From Dokdonia sp. PRO95 (GTDB lineage Bacteria > Bacteroidota > Bacteroidia > Flavobacteriales > Flavobacteriaceae): DNA of 55,955 bases. The position numbers and the translations under genes are program-made. Position 1 is the stretch's first letter; every line of letters begins with the position of its first letter. Shown here piece by piece: positions 1 through 8,481 of this stretch. The stretch is from positions 2,191,244-2,247,198 of the forward strand of contig NZ_CM001837.1 of the NCBI RefSeq assembly GCF_000355805.1, given 5' to 3'. The notes under the pieces are model-generated. The model saw only the letters and a list, made by a program, of their open reading frames with translations. It ran no database searches and had not been told where the DNA came from.

Positions 1-26
1 GGATTCAGCAGCGTTGATCCCTTACT

Positions 27-416
27 TTACTTTACAAGCTTAAAAGGACTATGATAGTCATTATCTTTTGGATTTCCCTTAGGATTATAGAATGCTGTAG
101 TTTTTGTGTCAGATCTATAATGCTGTCTTTCTAATGTTGATACCTCAATAGTGATAAAATCAAACTCGGCTACTACTTTACCAGTTATCTCATAAACTGC
201 TTTACCTTGTATAGGGTTTTTCTTTAATGAAGGCGGAAAGTGAACAGTATCTATCCAATTACCGTTATAATCTAAGAAGGTTCCAAAGCACATGCGATTA
301 CCATTTGAGGTACCTGTGTTCTTTGCCGTTACCAGATATCCATAGATCTCTACAGTATTATTTAAATAGCCAGGCAAGTCTTTTGCTAAGACTTTTATAG
401 TAGGTGTAGACTGAAG
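27..416 (-). pseudogene. C-terminal remnant of a DnaE-type DNA polymerase III alpha subunit
   Basis: The reading frame is open from the in-frame TGA at 417-419 down to the stop at 27-29. Its product resembles the last ~120 residues of bacterial DnaE-family polymerases. The match is the terminal OB-fold-like segment with the pattern YLNNTVEIYGYLVT, then FGTFLD, DTVHFPPSLK and GKVVAEF. No polymerase, PHP or thumb domain lies upstream; the next gene on that strand (572-1000) is unrelated. No ATG is available at the right place; a TTG at 375-377 could start a 116-residue product. I infer a decayed gene fragment. A small free-standing OB-fold protein is the alternative. The family call comes from memory of the motif, not from a search. 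Confidence 0.55.
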
Positions 417-571
417 TCAATTGAATGGTGAATAATTTAGCTTCTAATCTTTTATGAAATCTAGATAGATTAATAATAAGGATTGAAATGTTTTCTACAT
501 GAAATGATAATGTGAACACGTATTGTACAGTTTGAGTACTCGCGTTGTAAAGGTTTTGAAAAGACTTTATA

Positions 572-1000
572 TTATGATTTTATAAAATCCTGATATTCCA
601 AGTAGAAGATTTCTAATTTGTCCATGTTTTCAAACATAAACTCAAAAACCTGTGGCCAGTGATTCTTATTATGAATGTTGACACCCTCTAATTTAATATA
701 TGCTCTTGAGATGAGCTTTCCGCTTTCCAGAATATAGTTTGAATCAAAAATAATATTTTGAGAAACTTCGTCCAGAAGTAGGTTTTTAAGACTCAATATT
801 TTATCGAAATAATAAGTTCTGTCTATTTCATCACGAGATTCTGAATCTATAGAGACTAAGGCTTTGTCATTATCAAAATCAAACTTGAGATTTAAATCTT
901 TTACTCCAGTATTATATAACATCCACTTCCTAGGATATCTCTTTCCGAAGAAAATCCAAAATTGTTTTCTTATTTCTTTAGACTCTTCTCTTGTGAACAT
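572..1000 (-). CDS. DUF4268 family protein
   Basis: A 142-residue soluble protein that begins MFTREESKEIRKQFW, an opening I recognise from flavobacterial DUF4268 proteins. It is rich in aromatic and acidic residues, with no signal peptide or membrane segment. The function of the family is not established; its fold has been compared with nuclease-like domains, which I cannot test here. The ATG (998-1000) overlaps the TAA of the upstream ZIP transporter gene in a TAATG arrangement, so the two are probably co-transcribed and translationally coupled. The length looks complete. Confidence 0.7.
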   Translation of the reverse strand: MFTREESKEIRKQFWIFFGKRYPRKWMLYNTGVKDLNLKFDFDNDKALVSIDSESRDEIDRTYYFDKILSLKNLLLDEVSQNIIFDSNYILESGKLISRAYIKLEGVNIHNKNHWPQVFEFMFENMDKLEIFYLEYQDFIKS

Positions 1001-1668
1001 TATAGAAAATATGCTATTATTATACCTAGAAATATTACTGCTAGTTTTGATGCATTAAATTGATGATTTTTTGACGATTCAAATAGGATGGTAGTAGATA
1101 CGTGTAACAATACGCCTACTACAAAGGCATTTACATAATTGCTATATTCTTGAAGAAATTTTAATTGAGATCTTAAAAATGCTCCTGCAGGTGTCATTAG
1201 TCCAAAGATGATTAAGAATATAATTGTGTTAATGTTGCTCATTTTGGAATTAAACAAGAATGCTGAGATGATAATCGCAATAGGAATCTTGTGAATGACC
1301 ACTCCATAAAGTAAATCTTGATTATCTGCAATGGGGAAGCCTTCAATTATAGAATGTAAACACAAACTGATGAATAATAAGAAAGGGAAGCTTCCTTCAT
1401 CTTGATGATGCATGTGTCCGTGTTCTGCGCCTTTAGAACCAAATTCTAACAGTATTTGAACAAGTAATCCGGCCATAATGTAGATTCCCACATTGTTAGT
1501 GCTTTCACTATAAACTTCGGGTAGAAATTCAAATATGATAACCGATAATAGAAAAGCGCCGCTAAATGAAAGCAAAAGCTTGATGCTGTTATTTACTACA
1601 GGCTTAAAAATAAGCGCAATAGTGAATCCAATAATAACTGCGATAATGGGTAAGATAATTGCTAACAA
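1000..1668 (-). CDS. ZIP family metal transporter
   Basis: A 222-residue inner-membrane protein with about seven to eight hydrophobic helices. Between helices 3 and 4 is a His-rich loop (HGHMHH), as in ZIP zinc/iron importers. The helix IV signature appears as HSIIEGFPIA and the helix V signature as HKIPIAI. Known ZIPs usually carry HExPHE in helix V; here the Glu after the first His is Lys, so the binuclear metal site may be altered. The substrate is probably Zn or a related divalent cation. The gene is divergent from the RlmL-like gene and overlaps the DUF4268 gene by one base at TAATG, suggesting a two-gene operon. Confidence 0.8.
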   Translation of the reverse strand: MLAIILPIIAVIIGFTIALIFKPVVNNSIKLLLSFSGAFLLSVIIFEFLPEVYSESTNNVGIYIMAGLLVQILLEFGSKGAEHGHMHHQDEGSFPFLLFISLCLHSIIEGFPIADNQDLLYGVVIHKIPIAIIISAFLFNSKMSNINTIIFLIIFGLMTPAGAFLRSQLKFLQEYSNYVNAFVVGVLLHVSTTILFESSKNHQFNASKLAVIFLGIIIAYFL

Positions 1669-1709
1669 ATGGTTAGGTATTTTGCGGTGTTAAGGCGATA
1701 AAATTAACG

Positions 1710-1717
1710 TATTTTTG
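1710..1717 (+). promoter_or_regulatory. TATTTTTG -7 box, probably giving a leaderless mRNA
   Basis: Exact match to the Bacteroidota -7 consensus TAnnTTTG. Only six bases separate it from the ATG at 1724, so transcription would start at or next to the start codon. No convincing TTG -33 element lies 19 bases upstream. Confidence 0.55.
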
Positions 1718-1723
1718 CGGTAT

Positions 1724-2899
1724 ATGAGCGAGACAAGTCAAAACTTTAAGATGGTAGCCAAAACGTTTTTTGGCTTCGAAAATATATTAGCAGAAGAGTT
1801 ACGTAATCTAGGGGCAGGTAATGTAGAAATCGGCGTGCGTAATGTTTCTTTTGAAGGGGATAAAGGTTTTATGTACAAGGCAAACCTTTGCTGTCGCACA
1901 GCAATCAAAATTTTAAAACCTATAGCCGAATTCAGAGTCATGAATGAAGATGACCTGTATCGTCGCATGCAGAGAATAAATTGGCGTAAGTACATGGATG
2001 TTAATACGACCTTTGCAATTAATGCAACAGTAAGCGGACCTACATTTACCCACTCGCAATATGTTTCGTTCAAGACAAAGGATGCTATTGTGGACAAATT
2101 TCGTCGAGAAGAGAATGTAAGACCTAATGTTGATACAAAACATCCAGACTTGCGTCTCAATGTGCATATACAAGACAACTGGTGTACATTATCATTAGAT
2201 AGTAGTGGAGCTTCACTTCACCATAGAGGTTATCGTACAGCTACAAATATTGCTCCTATTAATGAAGCACTTGCTGCAGGTTTAATAATGATGAGTGGAT
2301 GGTATGGGCAGTCGGATTTTCTTGACCCAATGTGTGGTTCTGGTACCATGTGTATAGAAGCGGCAATGATAGCTTGTAATGTTCCTGCAAACCTTAATAG
2401 AAAAGAGTTTGCTTTTGAAAAATGGGGTGATTGGGATGTAGATCTGTTTGAACTTATAGAAGCCTCTGCTCTTAAGAGAGTTAAAGATTTTAGATATACC
2501 ATCACGGGATATGATAAGGCACCTTCTGCAGTAGAAAAAGCAAGAGAGAATGTTAAAAATGCTCAACTATCAGATTTTGTTACTATAAAAGAAGAAAATT
2601 TCTTTAGGACAAAAAAAGATGGGAATGACTTCTTGCAGATGGTATTTAACCCACCATATGGTGAACGTTTACCAATTGAGATGGAAGAATTTTATAAAGA
2701 AATAGGCGACACCCTAAAATCTGGATATCCTGGATCTCACGCATGGATGATTACATCAAATATGGAATCACTAAAACATGTTGGTCTAAGACCTAGTAGG
2801 AAAATTAAATGTTTTAACGGTAGCTTAGAGAGTAGACTCGTTAAGTACGAAATGTATGAAGGAAGTAAAAAAGGGAAATACCTAAATAGGGAAGAATAA
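1724..2899 (+). CDS. THUMP-domain class I SAM-dependent rRNA methyltransferase (RlmL N-terminal type)
   Basis: A 391-residue protein. An N-terminal THUMP RNA-binding region (about residues 5-160) is followed by a Rossmann methyltransferase. The SAM-binding segment is FLDPMCGSGTMCIEAA and the catalytic motif is NPPYGERL, the NPPY type of N2-guanine methyltransferases. By homology it modifies 23S rRNA guanine (m2G2445), as in the N-terminal half of E. coli RlmL; the RlmK half is absent, which is usual outside gammaproteobacteria. The ATG at 1724 (MSETSQ) is preferred over an in-frame TTG at 1715, because that TTG lies inside the TATTTTTG promoter box. It is convergent with the beta-barrel gene that ends at 2929. 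Confidence 0.85.
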   Translation: MSETSQNFKMVAKTFFGFENILAEELRNLGAGNVEIGVRNVSFEGDKGFMYKANLCCRTAIKILKPIAEFRVMNEDDLYRRMQRINWRKYMDVNTTFAINATVSGPTFTHSQYVSFKTKDAIVDKFRREENVRPNVDTKHPDLRLNVHIQDNWCTLSLDSSGASLHHRGYRTATNIAPINEALAAGLIMMSGWYGQSDFLDPMCGSGTMCIEAAMIACNVPANLNRKEFAFEKWGDWDVDLFELIEASALKRVKDFRYTITGYDKAPSAVEKARENVKNAQLSDFVTIKEENFFRTKKDGNDFLQMVFNPPYGERLPIEMEEFYKEIGDTLKSGYPGSHAWMITSNMESLKHVGLRPSRKIKCFNGSLESRLVKYEMYEGSKKGKYLNREE

Positions 2900-2908
2900 C
2901 AAGTACTT

Positions 2909-2921
2909 TTTCGCGAAAGCG
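2909..2921. repeat. Dispersed palindrome, right-arm form (TTTCGCGAAAGCG)
   Basis: Contains the exact core TTTCGCGAAA. It starts ten bases after the RlmL-like stop codon, in the 29-base gap between convergent genes. Confidence 0.85.
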
Positions 2922-2928
2922 TAAATAA

Positions 2929-3651
2929 TTACTTTTTAAAAATAGGAATTAAATACGACAGTGTATATCCATATCCTACGCCTATTGGAGTACCTTCTGT
3001 AAGTTCTCCGAACCCTGGAATATATAAATTTGAGTAGCCTTCTGGATCTTTAGTAGTTATAGTTCTTTTTAATTGTGCATTTACTCCTAGATAAATATTA
3101 CTAAATAATTCTACCTCCAAGCCTACTTTGAGTTCAAGCCAGGTAGCATTTAGCCCCTTGAATTCTTGACTTAAATTTCTCGTGTCGTCACCAAATACAG
3201 GGTTAGTTGTGTAAATTGTATAGCTTTCTAGCTCTTGACTAAAACTAGAAAAACCAGCTCTAACCCCTGCGTAGATGAGATTGTTCATCCCAAACCAGTT
3301 TTCATAGGTATTATAATTGAAACCCGCTTTTATGTAACTGCCGCTCGTGGTATTTTCTAGATTAGCAAGATCTGAGCTCCAAGTTTCGTTTCCTATCTCG
3401 GCGGCGAGATAGTAATTTTTTTTGAGTCTAAAATCTGCAACGAGTTCCAGGCCTTTAAAATTGTCGTCAAGAAATGATCTAATAGGTTTTGAAATATCTA
3501 CTCCTACACGCAAACCATAATAGTCTGTAGGTGCAGTAATAGAATCATTAGTAGTGATTTCTTTAGTCGTTTCTTGAGCTCGTACAGAACTAGTGAAGAA
3601 AGCAAGAATTACACTAGTGAAAAATACTAATATGTGCTTCAGTCTGATCAT
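2929..3651 (-). CDS. Outer-membrane beta-barrel protein (DUF6048-like)
   Basis: A 240-residue protein with a signal peptide (hydrophobic stretch after MIRLKHI, cleavage near VRAQ). The body has alternating aromatic strands such as NYYLAAEIGNETW and NLIYAGVRAGF and ends in a terminal strand PIFKK, typical of small outer-membrane barrels. I believe it is the DUF6048 family, which often sits next to a DUF6452 lipoprotein in Flavobacteriia, as it does here. Its start overlaps the end of the upstream lipoprotein gene by 38 bases, so the pair is probably co-transcribed and acts together in the envelope. The function is unknown. Confidence 0.65.
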   Translation of the reverse strand: MIRLKHILVFFTSVILAFFTSSVRAQETTKEITTNDSITAPTDYYGLRVGVDISKPIRSFLDDNFKGLELVADFRLKKNYYLAAEIGNETWSSDLANLENTTSGSYIKAGFNYNTYENWFGMNNLIYAGVRAGFSSFSQELESYTIYTTNPVFGDDTRNLSQEFKGLNATWLELKVGLEVELFSNIYLGVNAQLKRTITTKDPEGYSNLYIPGFGELTEGTPIGVGYGYTLSYLIPIFKK

Positions 3652-4117
3652 TTACTGTTGGGTTTTCAATATCTATATTCTGTATCCATGCTCCATCTTG
3701 TTGTGGATCAATTGTATTTTGTAAATCATCATATACTACTCTAAAGCCACATGCTTTATTTACAAACTCATCTGTGACAGTGTAAGTGAATGTTAAATCA
3801 TCAGTATTGGGTTCTTCTTCATCATCTTCGGCGGTATTGATTGTAAATGAGTACGTTGTAAGTTCGGCATTTGTGCGTAAAGGAATCTCTATGCTCTCTA
3901 AGTTTACAAGTGCTATTACTTCGTTTACCTCCTGATCAATAATGGTTGTGACCGTTAGATTATTTGGAGCTTTTAATAGTGATGGGTTATTTACATCATA
4001 AAAATCAATAATAAGTAATGGAGTAGTGGGCGTAGTTTCTGCACAGATATCATCTCGTTCGCAAGAACTCTGCCCTAGACTGGCACTTATTATCAAAATT
4101 AAAAGTAGCTTTCTCAT
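3614..4117 (-). CDS. Lipoprotein (DUF6452-like)
   Basis: A 167-residue predicted lipoprotein. I chose the ATG at 4117 because MRKLLLILIISASLGQSSC gives a clean lipoprotein signal with Cys at residue 19. A longer start (4132) would overlap rlmD and put charged residues in front. The mature part is Thr/Asp/Glu-rich with two more cysteines (C24 near the N terminus and the later ACGF segment) and looks beta-rich. It begins one base after the rlmD stop, so rlmD, this gene and the beta-barrel gene form a tight three-gene unit. The family assignment is tentative and the function unknown. Confidence 0.6.
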   Translation of the reverse strand: MRKLLLILIISASLGQSSCERDDICAETTPTTPLLIIDFYDVNNPSLLKAPNNLTVTTIIDQEVNEVIALVNLESIEIPLRTNAELTTYSFTINTAEDDEEEPNTDDLTFTYTVTDEFVNKACGFRVVYDDLQNTIDPQQDGAWIQNIDIENPTVNDQTEAHISIFH

Positions 4118-4118
4118 T

Positions 4119-5531
4119 TTATCTCTTTTCAAGTAATACCACGTTCTCTACATGATGAGTTTGAGGGAACATGTCTACAGGTTGCACTTTTATAACCTTA
4201 TATGTTTCATCTAATAACGCAAGATCGCGAGCTTGTGTTGCACTGTTACAACTTACGTAGACTACTTTTTGTGGAGATATATTAATTATTTGCTGCACTA
4301 CATCTGCGTGCATACCATCTCTAGGTGGATCTGTGATAATAATATCTGGAACGCCGTGAGTATTTATAAATTCTGTATTAAACACTTTCTTCATGTCACC
4401 TACAAAAAACTCAGTATTCTCTATACCATTGAGCTTTGCATTTTCCTTAGCTGCTTCAATGGCATCTGGGACAGCTTCTACACCAATCACTTTTCTAGCT
4501 TTCTTTGCTACAAACTGAGCAATAGTACCAGTTCCAGTATATAAGTCATACACTAGTTCATTACCTGTAAGTCCAGCAAAGTCTCGTGTGATTTTGTATA
4601 ACTCGTAAGCTTGTTTTGAATTAGTCTGATAAAATGATTTGGCATTAATTTTAAACTTGAGCCCTTCCATTTCTTCAAAAATATGATCTCTTCCAGAGAA
4701 ACAAATTACTTCCTGATCGTAAATCGTGTCGTTTCCTTTACTATTTATAACATATAAAAGCGAGGTGATTTCTGGCCAAGTATCTTTAATATAGTTTAGT
4801 AGTAATTCTCTATTCTCAGTTTCTTCCTTAAAGAATTGAACAAGAACCATTAACTCACCATTAGATGATGTGCGTATCATTAATGTACGAAGGAGTCCAT
4901 CTTGATTACGGGCATTATAAAATGCCATATTATTTGCAGTTGCAAATTCTTTTATTCCATTACGTATGGCATTACTAGGGTCGCGCTGTAAATGACATTT
5001 ATCAATATCAAGTATTTTATCCCACATCCCAGCGATATGAAAGCCTAGGGCATTTCTATCTTCAATAACTTCATCACTTTTTATTTGTTCAAGTGTAAGC
5101 CATTTTGAGTCAGAAAAACCAAACTCCATCTTATTGCGGTAAAAGTATTGCTCTGAGCTTCCAGCAATAGGAGTAAGTTCAGGAAGTTCAATTTTACCTA
5201 AGCGTTTAAGGTTATTTTCTACCTCTTGCTGTTTGTATTCTAATTGGAATTTATAATCCATGTGTTGCCACTTACAGCCACCACATGCATCAAAATGTTC
5301 ACATTGGGGTTGAGTACGCTTTCGCGAAAGCGTTAATACCTCTATTGCAGTTCCTTCATAATAAGCTTTACGCTTTTTTGTAGTTTGTACGTTTACAACA
5401 TCTCCAGGTACAGCATTATTGATGAAAATTACTTTTCCATCTGGTGCGTGACCGATAGCTTTACCTTTTGCACCTGCATCTGTTACACTAATATTTTCAA
5501 AAACCTGTCTGTTTTGTTTACGTCTTCCCAT
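4119..5531 (-). CDS. rlmD: 23S rRNA (uracil-1939-C5)-methyltransferase RlmD
   Basis: A 470-residue member of the TrmA/RlmD family, which methylates uracil C5 with SAM. An N-terminal TRAM domain (about 12-65) is followed by four Fe-S cysteines: C77, C83, C86 (CEHFDACGGC) and C179 (DKC). The methyltransferase domain has the SAM motif DLYTGTGTIAQ, the TDPPRDG motif and the nucleophile in YVSCNSATQARDL. RlmD is the best guess; a related TrmA-family paralogue with another U target cannot be excluded. A palindrome copy (5317-5332) encodes LSRKR at the joint between TRAM and the Fe-S segment. A TACTTTTG box lies five bases upstream of the ATG. Confidence 0.88.
   Translation of the reverse strand: MGRRKQNRQVFENISVTDAGAKGKAIGHAPDGKVIFINNAVPGDVVNVQTTKKRKAYYEGTAIEVLTLSRKRTQPQCEHFDACGGCKWQHMDYKFQLEYKQQEVENNLKRLGKIELPELTPIAGSSEQYFYRNKMEFGFSDSKWLTLEQIKSDEVIEDRNALGFHIAGMWDKILDIDKCHLQRDPSNAIRNGIKEFATANNMAFYNARNQDGLLRTLMIRTSSNGELMVLVQFFKEETENRELLLNYIKDTWPEITSLLYVINSKGNDTIYDQEVICFSGRDHIFEEMEGLKFKINAKSFYQTNSKQAYELYKITRDFAGLTGNELVYDLYTGTGTIAQFVAKKARKVIGVEAVPDAIEAAKENAKLNGIENTEFFVGDMKKVFNTEFINTHGVPDIIITDPPRDGMHADVVQQIINISPQKVVYVSCNSATQARDLALLDETYKVIKVQPVDMFPQTHHVENVVLLEKR
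5317..5332. repeat. Dispersed palindrome, full 16-base form, inside rlmD
   Basis: Perfect CGCTTTCGCGAAAGCG. Read on the minus strand it encodes Leu-Ser-Arg-Lys-Arg (about residues 68-72), between the TRAM domain and the first Fe-S cysteine. Confidence 0.9.
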
Positions 5532-5536
5532 AGGCG

Positions 5537-5544
5537 CAAAAGTA
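5537..5544 (-). promoter_or_regulatory. TACTTTTG -7 box of rlmD, leaderless spacing
   Basis: Minus-strand TACTTTTG matches TAnnTTTG and is only five bases from the rlmD ATG. A correctly spaced TTG is not visible. Confidence 0.5.
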
Positions 5545-5637
5545 GGGCTTATATCAAAACCTTAATTGATTAAAAGCAGTTTTTTATAAAGCACTTTCTA
5601 TTCTGTAAGAAGAAAACCTACGCTATAGAAATGGCCC

Positions 5638-5672
5638 AAAAAAAAAGGCTACTTTAATTAAAAAGTAGCCTT
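5638..5672 (-). terminator. Rho-independent terminator of the MscS-like gene
   Basis: A nine-base-pair stem (GGCTACTTT with AAAGTAGCC) and a six-base loop. On the minus strand it is followed by nine T, about 20 bases after the stop of the gene at 5693. Confidence 0.85.
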
Positions 5673-5692
5673 AACAATAATGCGATTAATAT

Positions 5693-6859
5693 TTAATCAA
5701 TTTTATTGTCAAACTTATTTAAAATTTTCTTCATATGTTGACCTGCAGCTTCACGTCCACCCAGTCCAAAACTTAATACTATTGTGAGTGCTATAGTACC
5801 TAATGTAAGGCCAAAAGCAAGGTTAATGATTTCATCTGCAATACCCATTGTATTAAGGCCTATTGCAAGAAAAATAGCAATAATAGCCATGCGCACAATA
5901 GACGCTAAAAAAGCGTTTTCCTTTACAGCCATGTTTTTATATACGATACTAGCAATCCAATTACCAATCACTAAAATCACTAGACCAAAGAGGATTTTAC
6001 CTCCATAAACATTTACTGTCGCCAGTATCTCTGAAAGTTGGCTAAATTCAAGTTTTTCTACGGCTGTCGTAATACCAAATAATACAATAAAGAAATACAC
6101 AATGTTACCTATAAGGTTTACCACATTCACATTTCCAACCATCTTATCTAATTGTATTTTTTGAAGTGTAGCATTCATATTCATTCCATTAAGAATATCC
6201 TTTATAAGGCCACTTAAGAAACGTGCACCTATGGTAAATGCAATGAGTATGATTGCTGCCGTTGCAATTTTTGGAATAGCTTGCATAAAGCTCGATAGCA
6301 TTTCTGTAGCAGGTATAGAAATAGCGTCCATTCCTAAAATATTGAGAGCAACTATAAGTAATGGAATGAAAATAAAGATAAATACAATCTTCTTTAAAAT
6401 GTTTACAACATCAATCTTGGTCGAAATTTTTAATTTTGGAAGAAACTTACGAATGGTGTCACCAGACATTCCAACAAATTCTGCGATGATAGTAGCAAGC
6501 ATATAACCTATGTAACCTACAAGACCTGCACCTACAATTTTAGGTATGAATCCTAGAAAATCATCAAGCATATTTTTAAGAGGATCAAGAGCAGATGTAA
6601 GTCCTAATCTCCCTAGTACAAGTGTGAATACAAATATCATCACAAGTAAGTACACTAGTTTAGATATAAATTTTGAAAGTGTAATATTATCACTTTTAAG
6701 CTTATCGTCTAGCCCACTTTTTTTAATGATTTTTGCGGTTAGTTTTTTGAGTAATTTTGCTATAAAAATACCAACTATAAGCAGTAGTATTGCAATAAGC
6801 GCGTTAATTAGATAATCACCGCTAGTTAAGTTTCTTAGTAAATCGTTGAGATAGTCCAT
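5693..6859 (-). CDS. MscS-like mechanosensitive channel family protein (conserved TM-helix repeats)
   Basis: A 388-residue membrane protein with about eleven hydrophobic stretches in repeated blocks. One block has FIPKIVGAGLVGYIGYML and another has AIPKIATAAIILIAFTIG; these are the conserved TM-helix repeats found in a subgroup of MscS-related proteins. The C terminus ends in a pore-helix-like glycine-rich segment (SFGLGGREAAGQH) and lacks the large cytoplasmic beta and cage domain of classic MscS. Inner-membrane location and a role in osmotic pressure release are inferred from family membership. It is transcribed alone, with its own terminator. Confidence 0.75.
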   Translation of the reverse strand: MDYLNDLLRNLTSGDYLINALIAILLLIVGIFIAKLLKKLTAKIIKKSGLDDKLKSDNITLSKFISKLVYLLVMIFVFTLVLGRLGLTSALDPLKNMLDDFLGFIPKIVGAGLVGYIGYMLATIIAEFVGMSGDTIRKFLPKLKISTKIDVVNILKKIVFIFIFIPLLIVALNILGMDAISIPATEMLSSFMQAIPKIATAAIILIAFTIGARFLSGLIKDILNGMNMNATLQKIQLDKMVGNVNVVNLIGNIVYFFIVLFGITTAVEKLEFSQLSEILATVNVYGGKILFGLVILVIGNWIASIVYKNMAVKENAFLASIVRMAIIAIFLAIGLNTMGIADEIINLAFGLTLGTIALTIVLSFGLGGREAAGQHMKKILNKFDNKID

Positions 6860-6883
6860 TTTGATTAATTATTTTAGTTTTTT

Positions 6884-6891
6884 CAAAAGTA
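6884..6891 (-). promoter_or_regulatory. Possible -7 box (TACTTTTG) of the MscS-like gene
   Basis: Minus-strand TACTTTTG lies 24 bases upstream of the ATG. A TTG lies 22 bases further upstream, slightly wider than the usual spacing of 19. Confidence 0.4.
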
Positions 6892-7072
6892 AACTGCTTA
6901 TAAGTGAGGACTACAATATATTACTTACTAAGTGTTTGCATCGATTAAGTGCTAGGTTTTTTCGTTGTAATGCATTGATTTAAGCAAAAACAATTTATGA
7001 GGTTGATTTCTTACCTCTTGCTTCGAGCACAAATTAGGAATTGTAGATTACTATCTTTAAAATATTATTATT

Positions 7073-8356
7073 ATGGCCACTGTTGATCAACTTTCTTCAC
7101 AAGAGGCAATTGCACTAGAAGACAAGCATGGAGCACACAATTATCACCCACTTCCTGTGGTTTTAAGCAAGGGAGAAGGCGTTTATGTGTGGGACGTAGA
7201 AGGAAAAAAATACTACGACTTTCTATCTGCTTATTCTGCTGTAAACCAGGGACACTGTCACCCACGCATTGTAAATGCAATGACAGAACAAGCAAAAACA
7301 CTTACACTAACGTCTCGTGCGTTTTACAATGATACTCTAGGCCCGTACGAAAAATACGCTACAGAGTATTTTGACTTTGATAAGCTATTACCTATGAATA
7401 CTGGAGCAGAGGCTGTGGAGACAGCTATAAAGCTTGCGCGAAAATGGGCTTACGAGAAGAAAGGAGTTGCAGAACACGATGCTCAGATTATTGTTTGTGA
7501 AAATAACTTTCACGGTAGAACAACTACTATAATATCTTTTTCTAATGATGAAGGTGCTCGTAAAAACTTTGGGCCATATACTCCAGGATTTATCAAAATA
7601 CCATACGATGATGTTGATGCGCTAGAAAATGCTCTTAAGTCACATAAAAACATTGCAGGTTTTCTTGTAGAACCTATTCAAGGTGAGGCGGGTGTATATA
7701 CTCCGGCAGATGATTATATGCGCAAAGCGCAAGCATTATGTAATGAGCATGAGGTACTTTTTATAGCAGACGAAATTCAAACAGGAATTGCAAGAACTGG
7801 AGGACTACTTGCAGTATGTGGTAATTGTTCTTGTGAGTCTCACTGTGAGAAGCAACACGATACCTATGCGCAGCCTGATATTTTAATATTAGGAAAGGCG
7901 CTTTCTGGTGGTGCTTATCCAGTATCTGCCGTGCTTGCAAATGATCATATTATGGAGGTTATAAAGCCAGGGCAGCATGGTTCTACCTTTGGCGGAAACC
8001 CAATCGCTGGAGCGGTAGCGACGGCAGCATTAGAAGTTGTGAAGGATGAGCATTTAATACAAAACGCTCGTAAACTAGGAGCAATATTTCGTGAGAAGAT
8101 GCAAGCTTTTGTAGACACGAGTAATATCGCAACTTTAGTACGCGGTCGCGGTTTACTAAACGCTGTTGTAATTAACGATACAGAAGATAGCTCAACAGCT
8201 TGGGATATATGTATGGCGCTGCGCGATAACGGACTTCTTGCCAAACCAACCCATGGTAACATTATTCGTTTTGCCCCACCATTAGTGATGACAGAAGAGC
8301 AGCTTATTGAGTGTACTGATATTATTATCAAGACACTTAAGCAATTTGAAAAATAA
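7073..8356 (+). CDS. rocD: Ornithine--oxo-acid aminotransferase
   Basis: A 427-residue class III PLP aminotransferase that converts ornithine and 2-oxoglutarate to glutamate semialdehyde and glutamate. It shows the ornithine aminotransferase landmarks YDFLSAYSAVNQGHCHP near residue 48, the GAEAVETA cofactor loop (111-118), ADEIQTG (232-238) and the PLP lysine K275 in ILGKALSGG. An insertion between TGIARTG and PDILILGK carries C249, C252, C254, C258 and H262, a possible metal site not found in textbook enzymes. It is monocistronic, with a terminator just after the stop. The promoter has a near-consensus TATCTTTA about 15 bases before the ATG. Confidence 0.93.
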   Translation: MATVDQLSSQEAIALEDKHGAHNYHPLPVVLSKGEGVYVWDVEGKKYYDFLSAYSAVNQGHCHPRIVNAMTEQAKTLTLTSRAFYNDTLGPYEKYATEYFDFDKLLPMNTGAEAVETAIKLARKWAYEKKGVAEHDAQIIVCENNFHGRTTTIISFSNDEGARKNFGPYTPGFIKIPYDDVDALENALKSHKNIAGFLVEPIQGEAGVYTPADDYMRKAQALCNEHEVLFIADEIQTGIARTGGLLAVCGNCSCESHCEKQHDTYAQPDILILGKALSGGAYPVSAVLANDHIMEVIKPGQHGSTFGGNPIAGAVATAALEVVKDEHLIQNARKLGAIFREKMQAFVDTSNIATLVRGRGLLNAVVINDTEDSSTAWDICMALRDNGLLAKPTHGNIIRFAPPLVMTEEQLIECTDIIIKTLKQFEK

Positions 8357-8376
8357 ATTTCTCTAATTATAAAATG

Positions 8377-8416
8377 AAAAGCCGTTAGGATTATTGATCC
8401 TAGCGGCTTTTTTATT
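8377..8416 (+). terminator. Rho-independent terminator of rocD
   Basis: The stem GCCGTTAGGA with TCCTAGCGGC (one G-U pair) has a seven-base loop and is followed by six T. It lies about 25 bases after the rocD stop. Confidence 0.9.
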
Positions 8417-8429
8417 TTCATCGTTTAGC

Positions 8430-8460
8430 AAAAAAAACACGTCGTTAGACGTGTTTTTTA
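8430..8460 (-). terminator. Terminator of the CCC-motif membrane protein gene
   Basis: ACACGTC and GACGTGT form a stem with a GTTA loop, flanked by A and T runs on both sides. It can act in both directions and sits 22 bases past the minus-strand stop at 8482. Confidence 0.8.
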
Positions 8461-8481
8461 TATCAGTAACCTGAAATATTA

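Noticed and set aside
393-420. sigma70-like TTGACT-N16-TATAAA upstream of the DnaE remnant
   Set aside because: This phylum uses TTG/TAnnTTTG promoters; the match is to the E. coli consensus and probably chance.
1738-2566. Several antisense open frames across the RlmL-like gene
   Set aside because: They are frame shadows of a conserved methyltransferase with clear motifs on the other strand.
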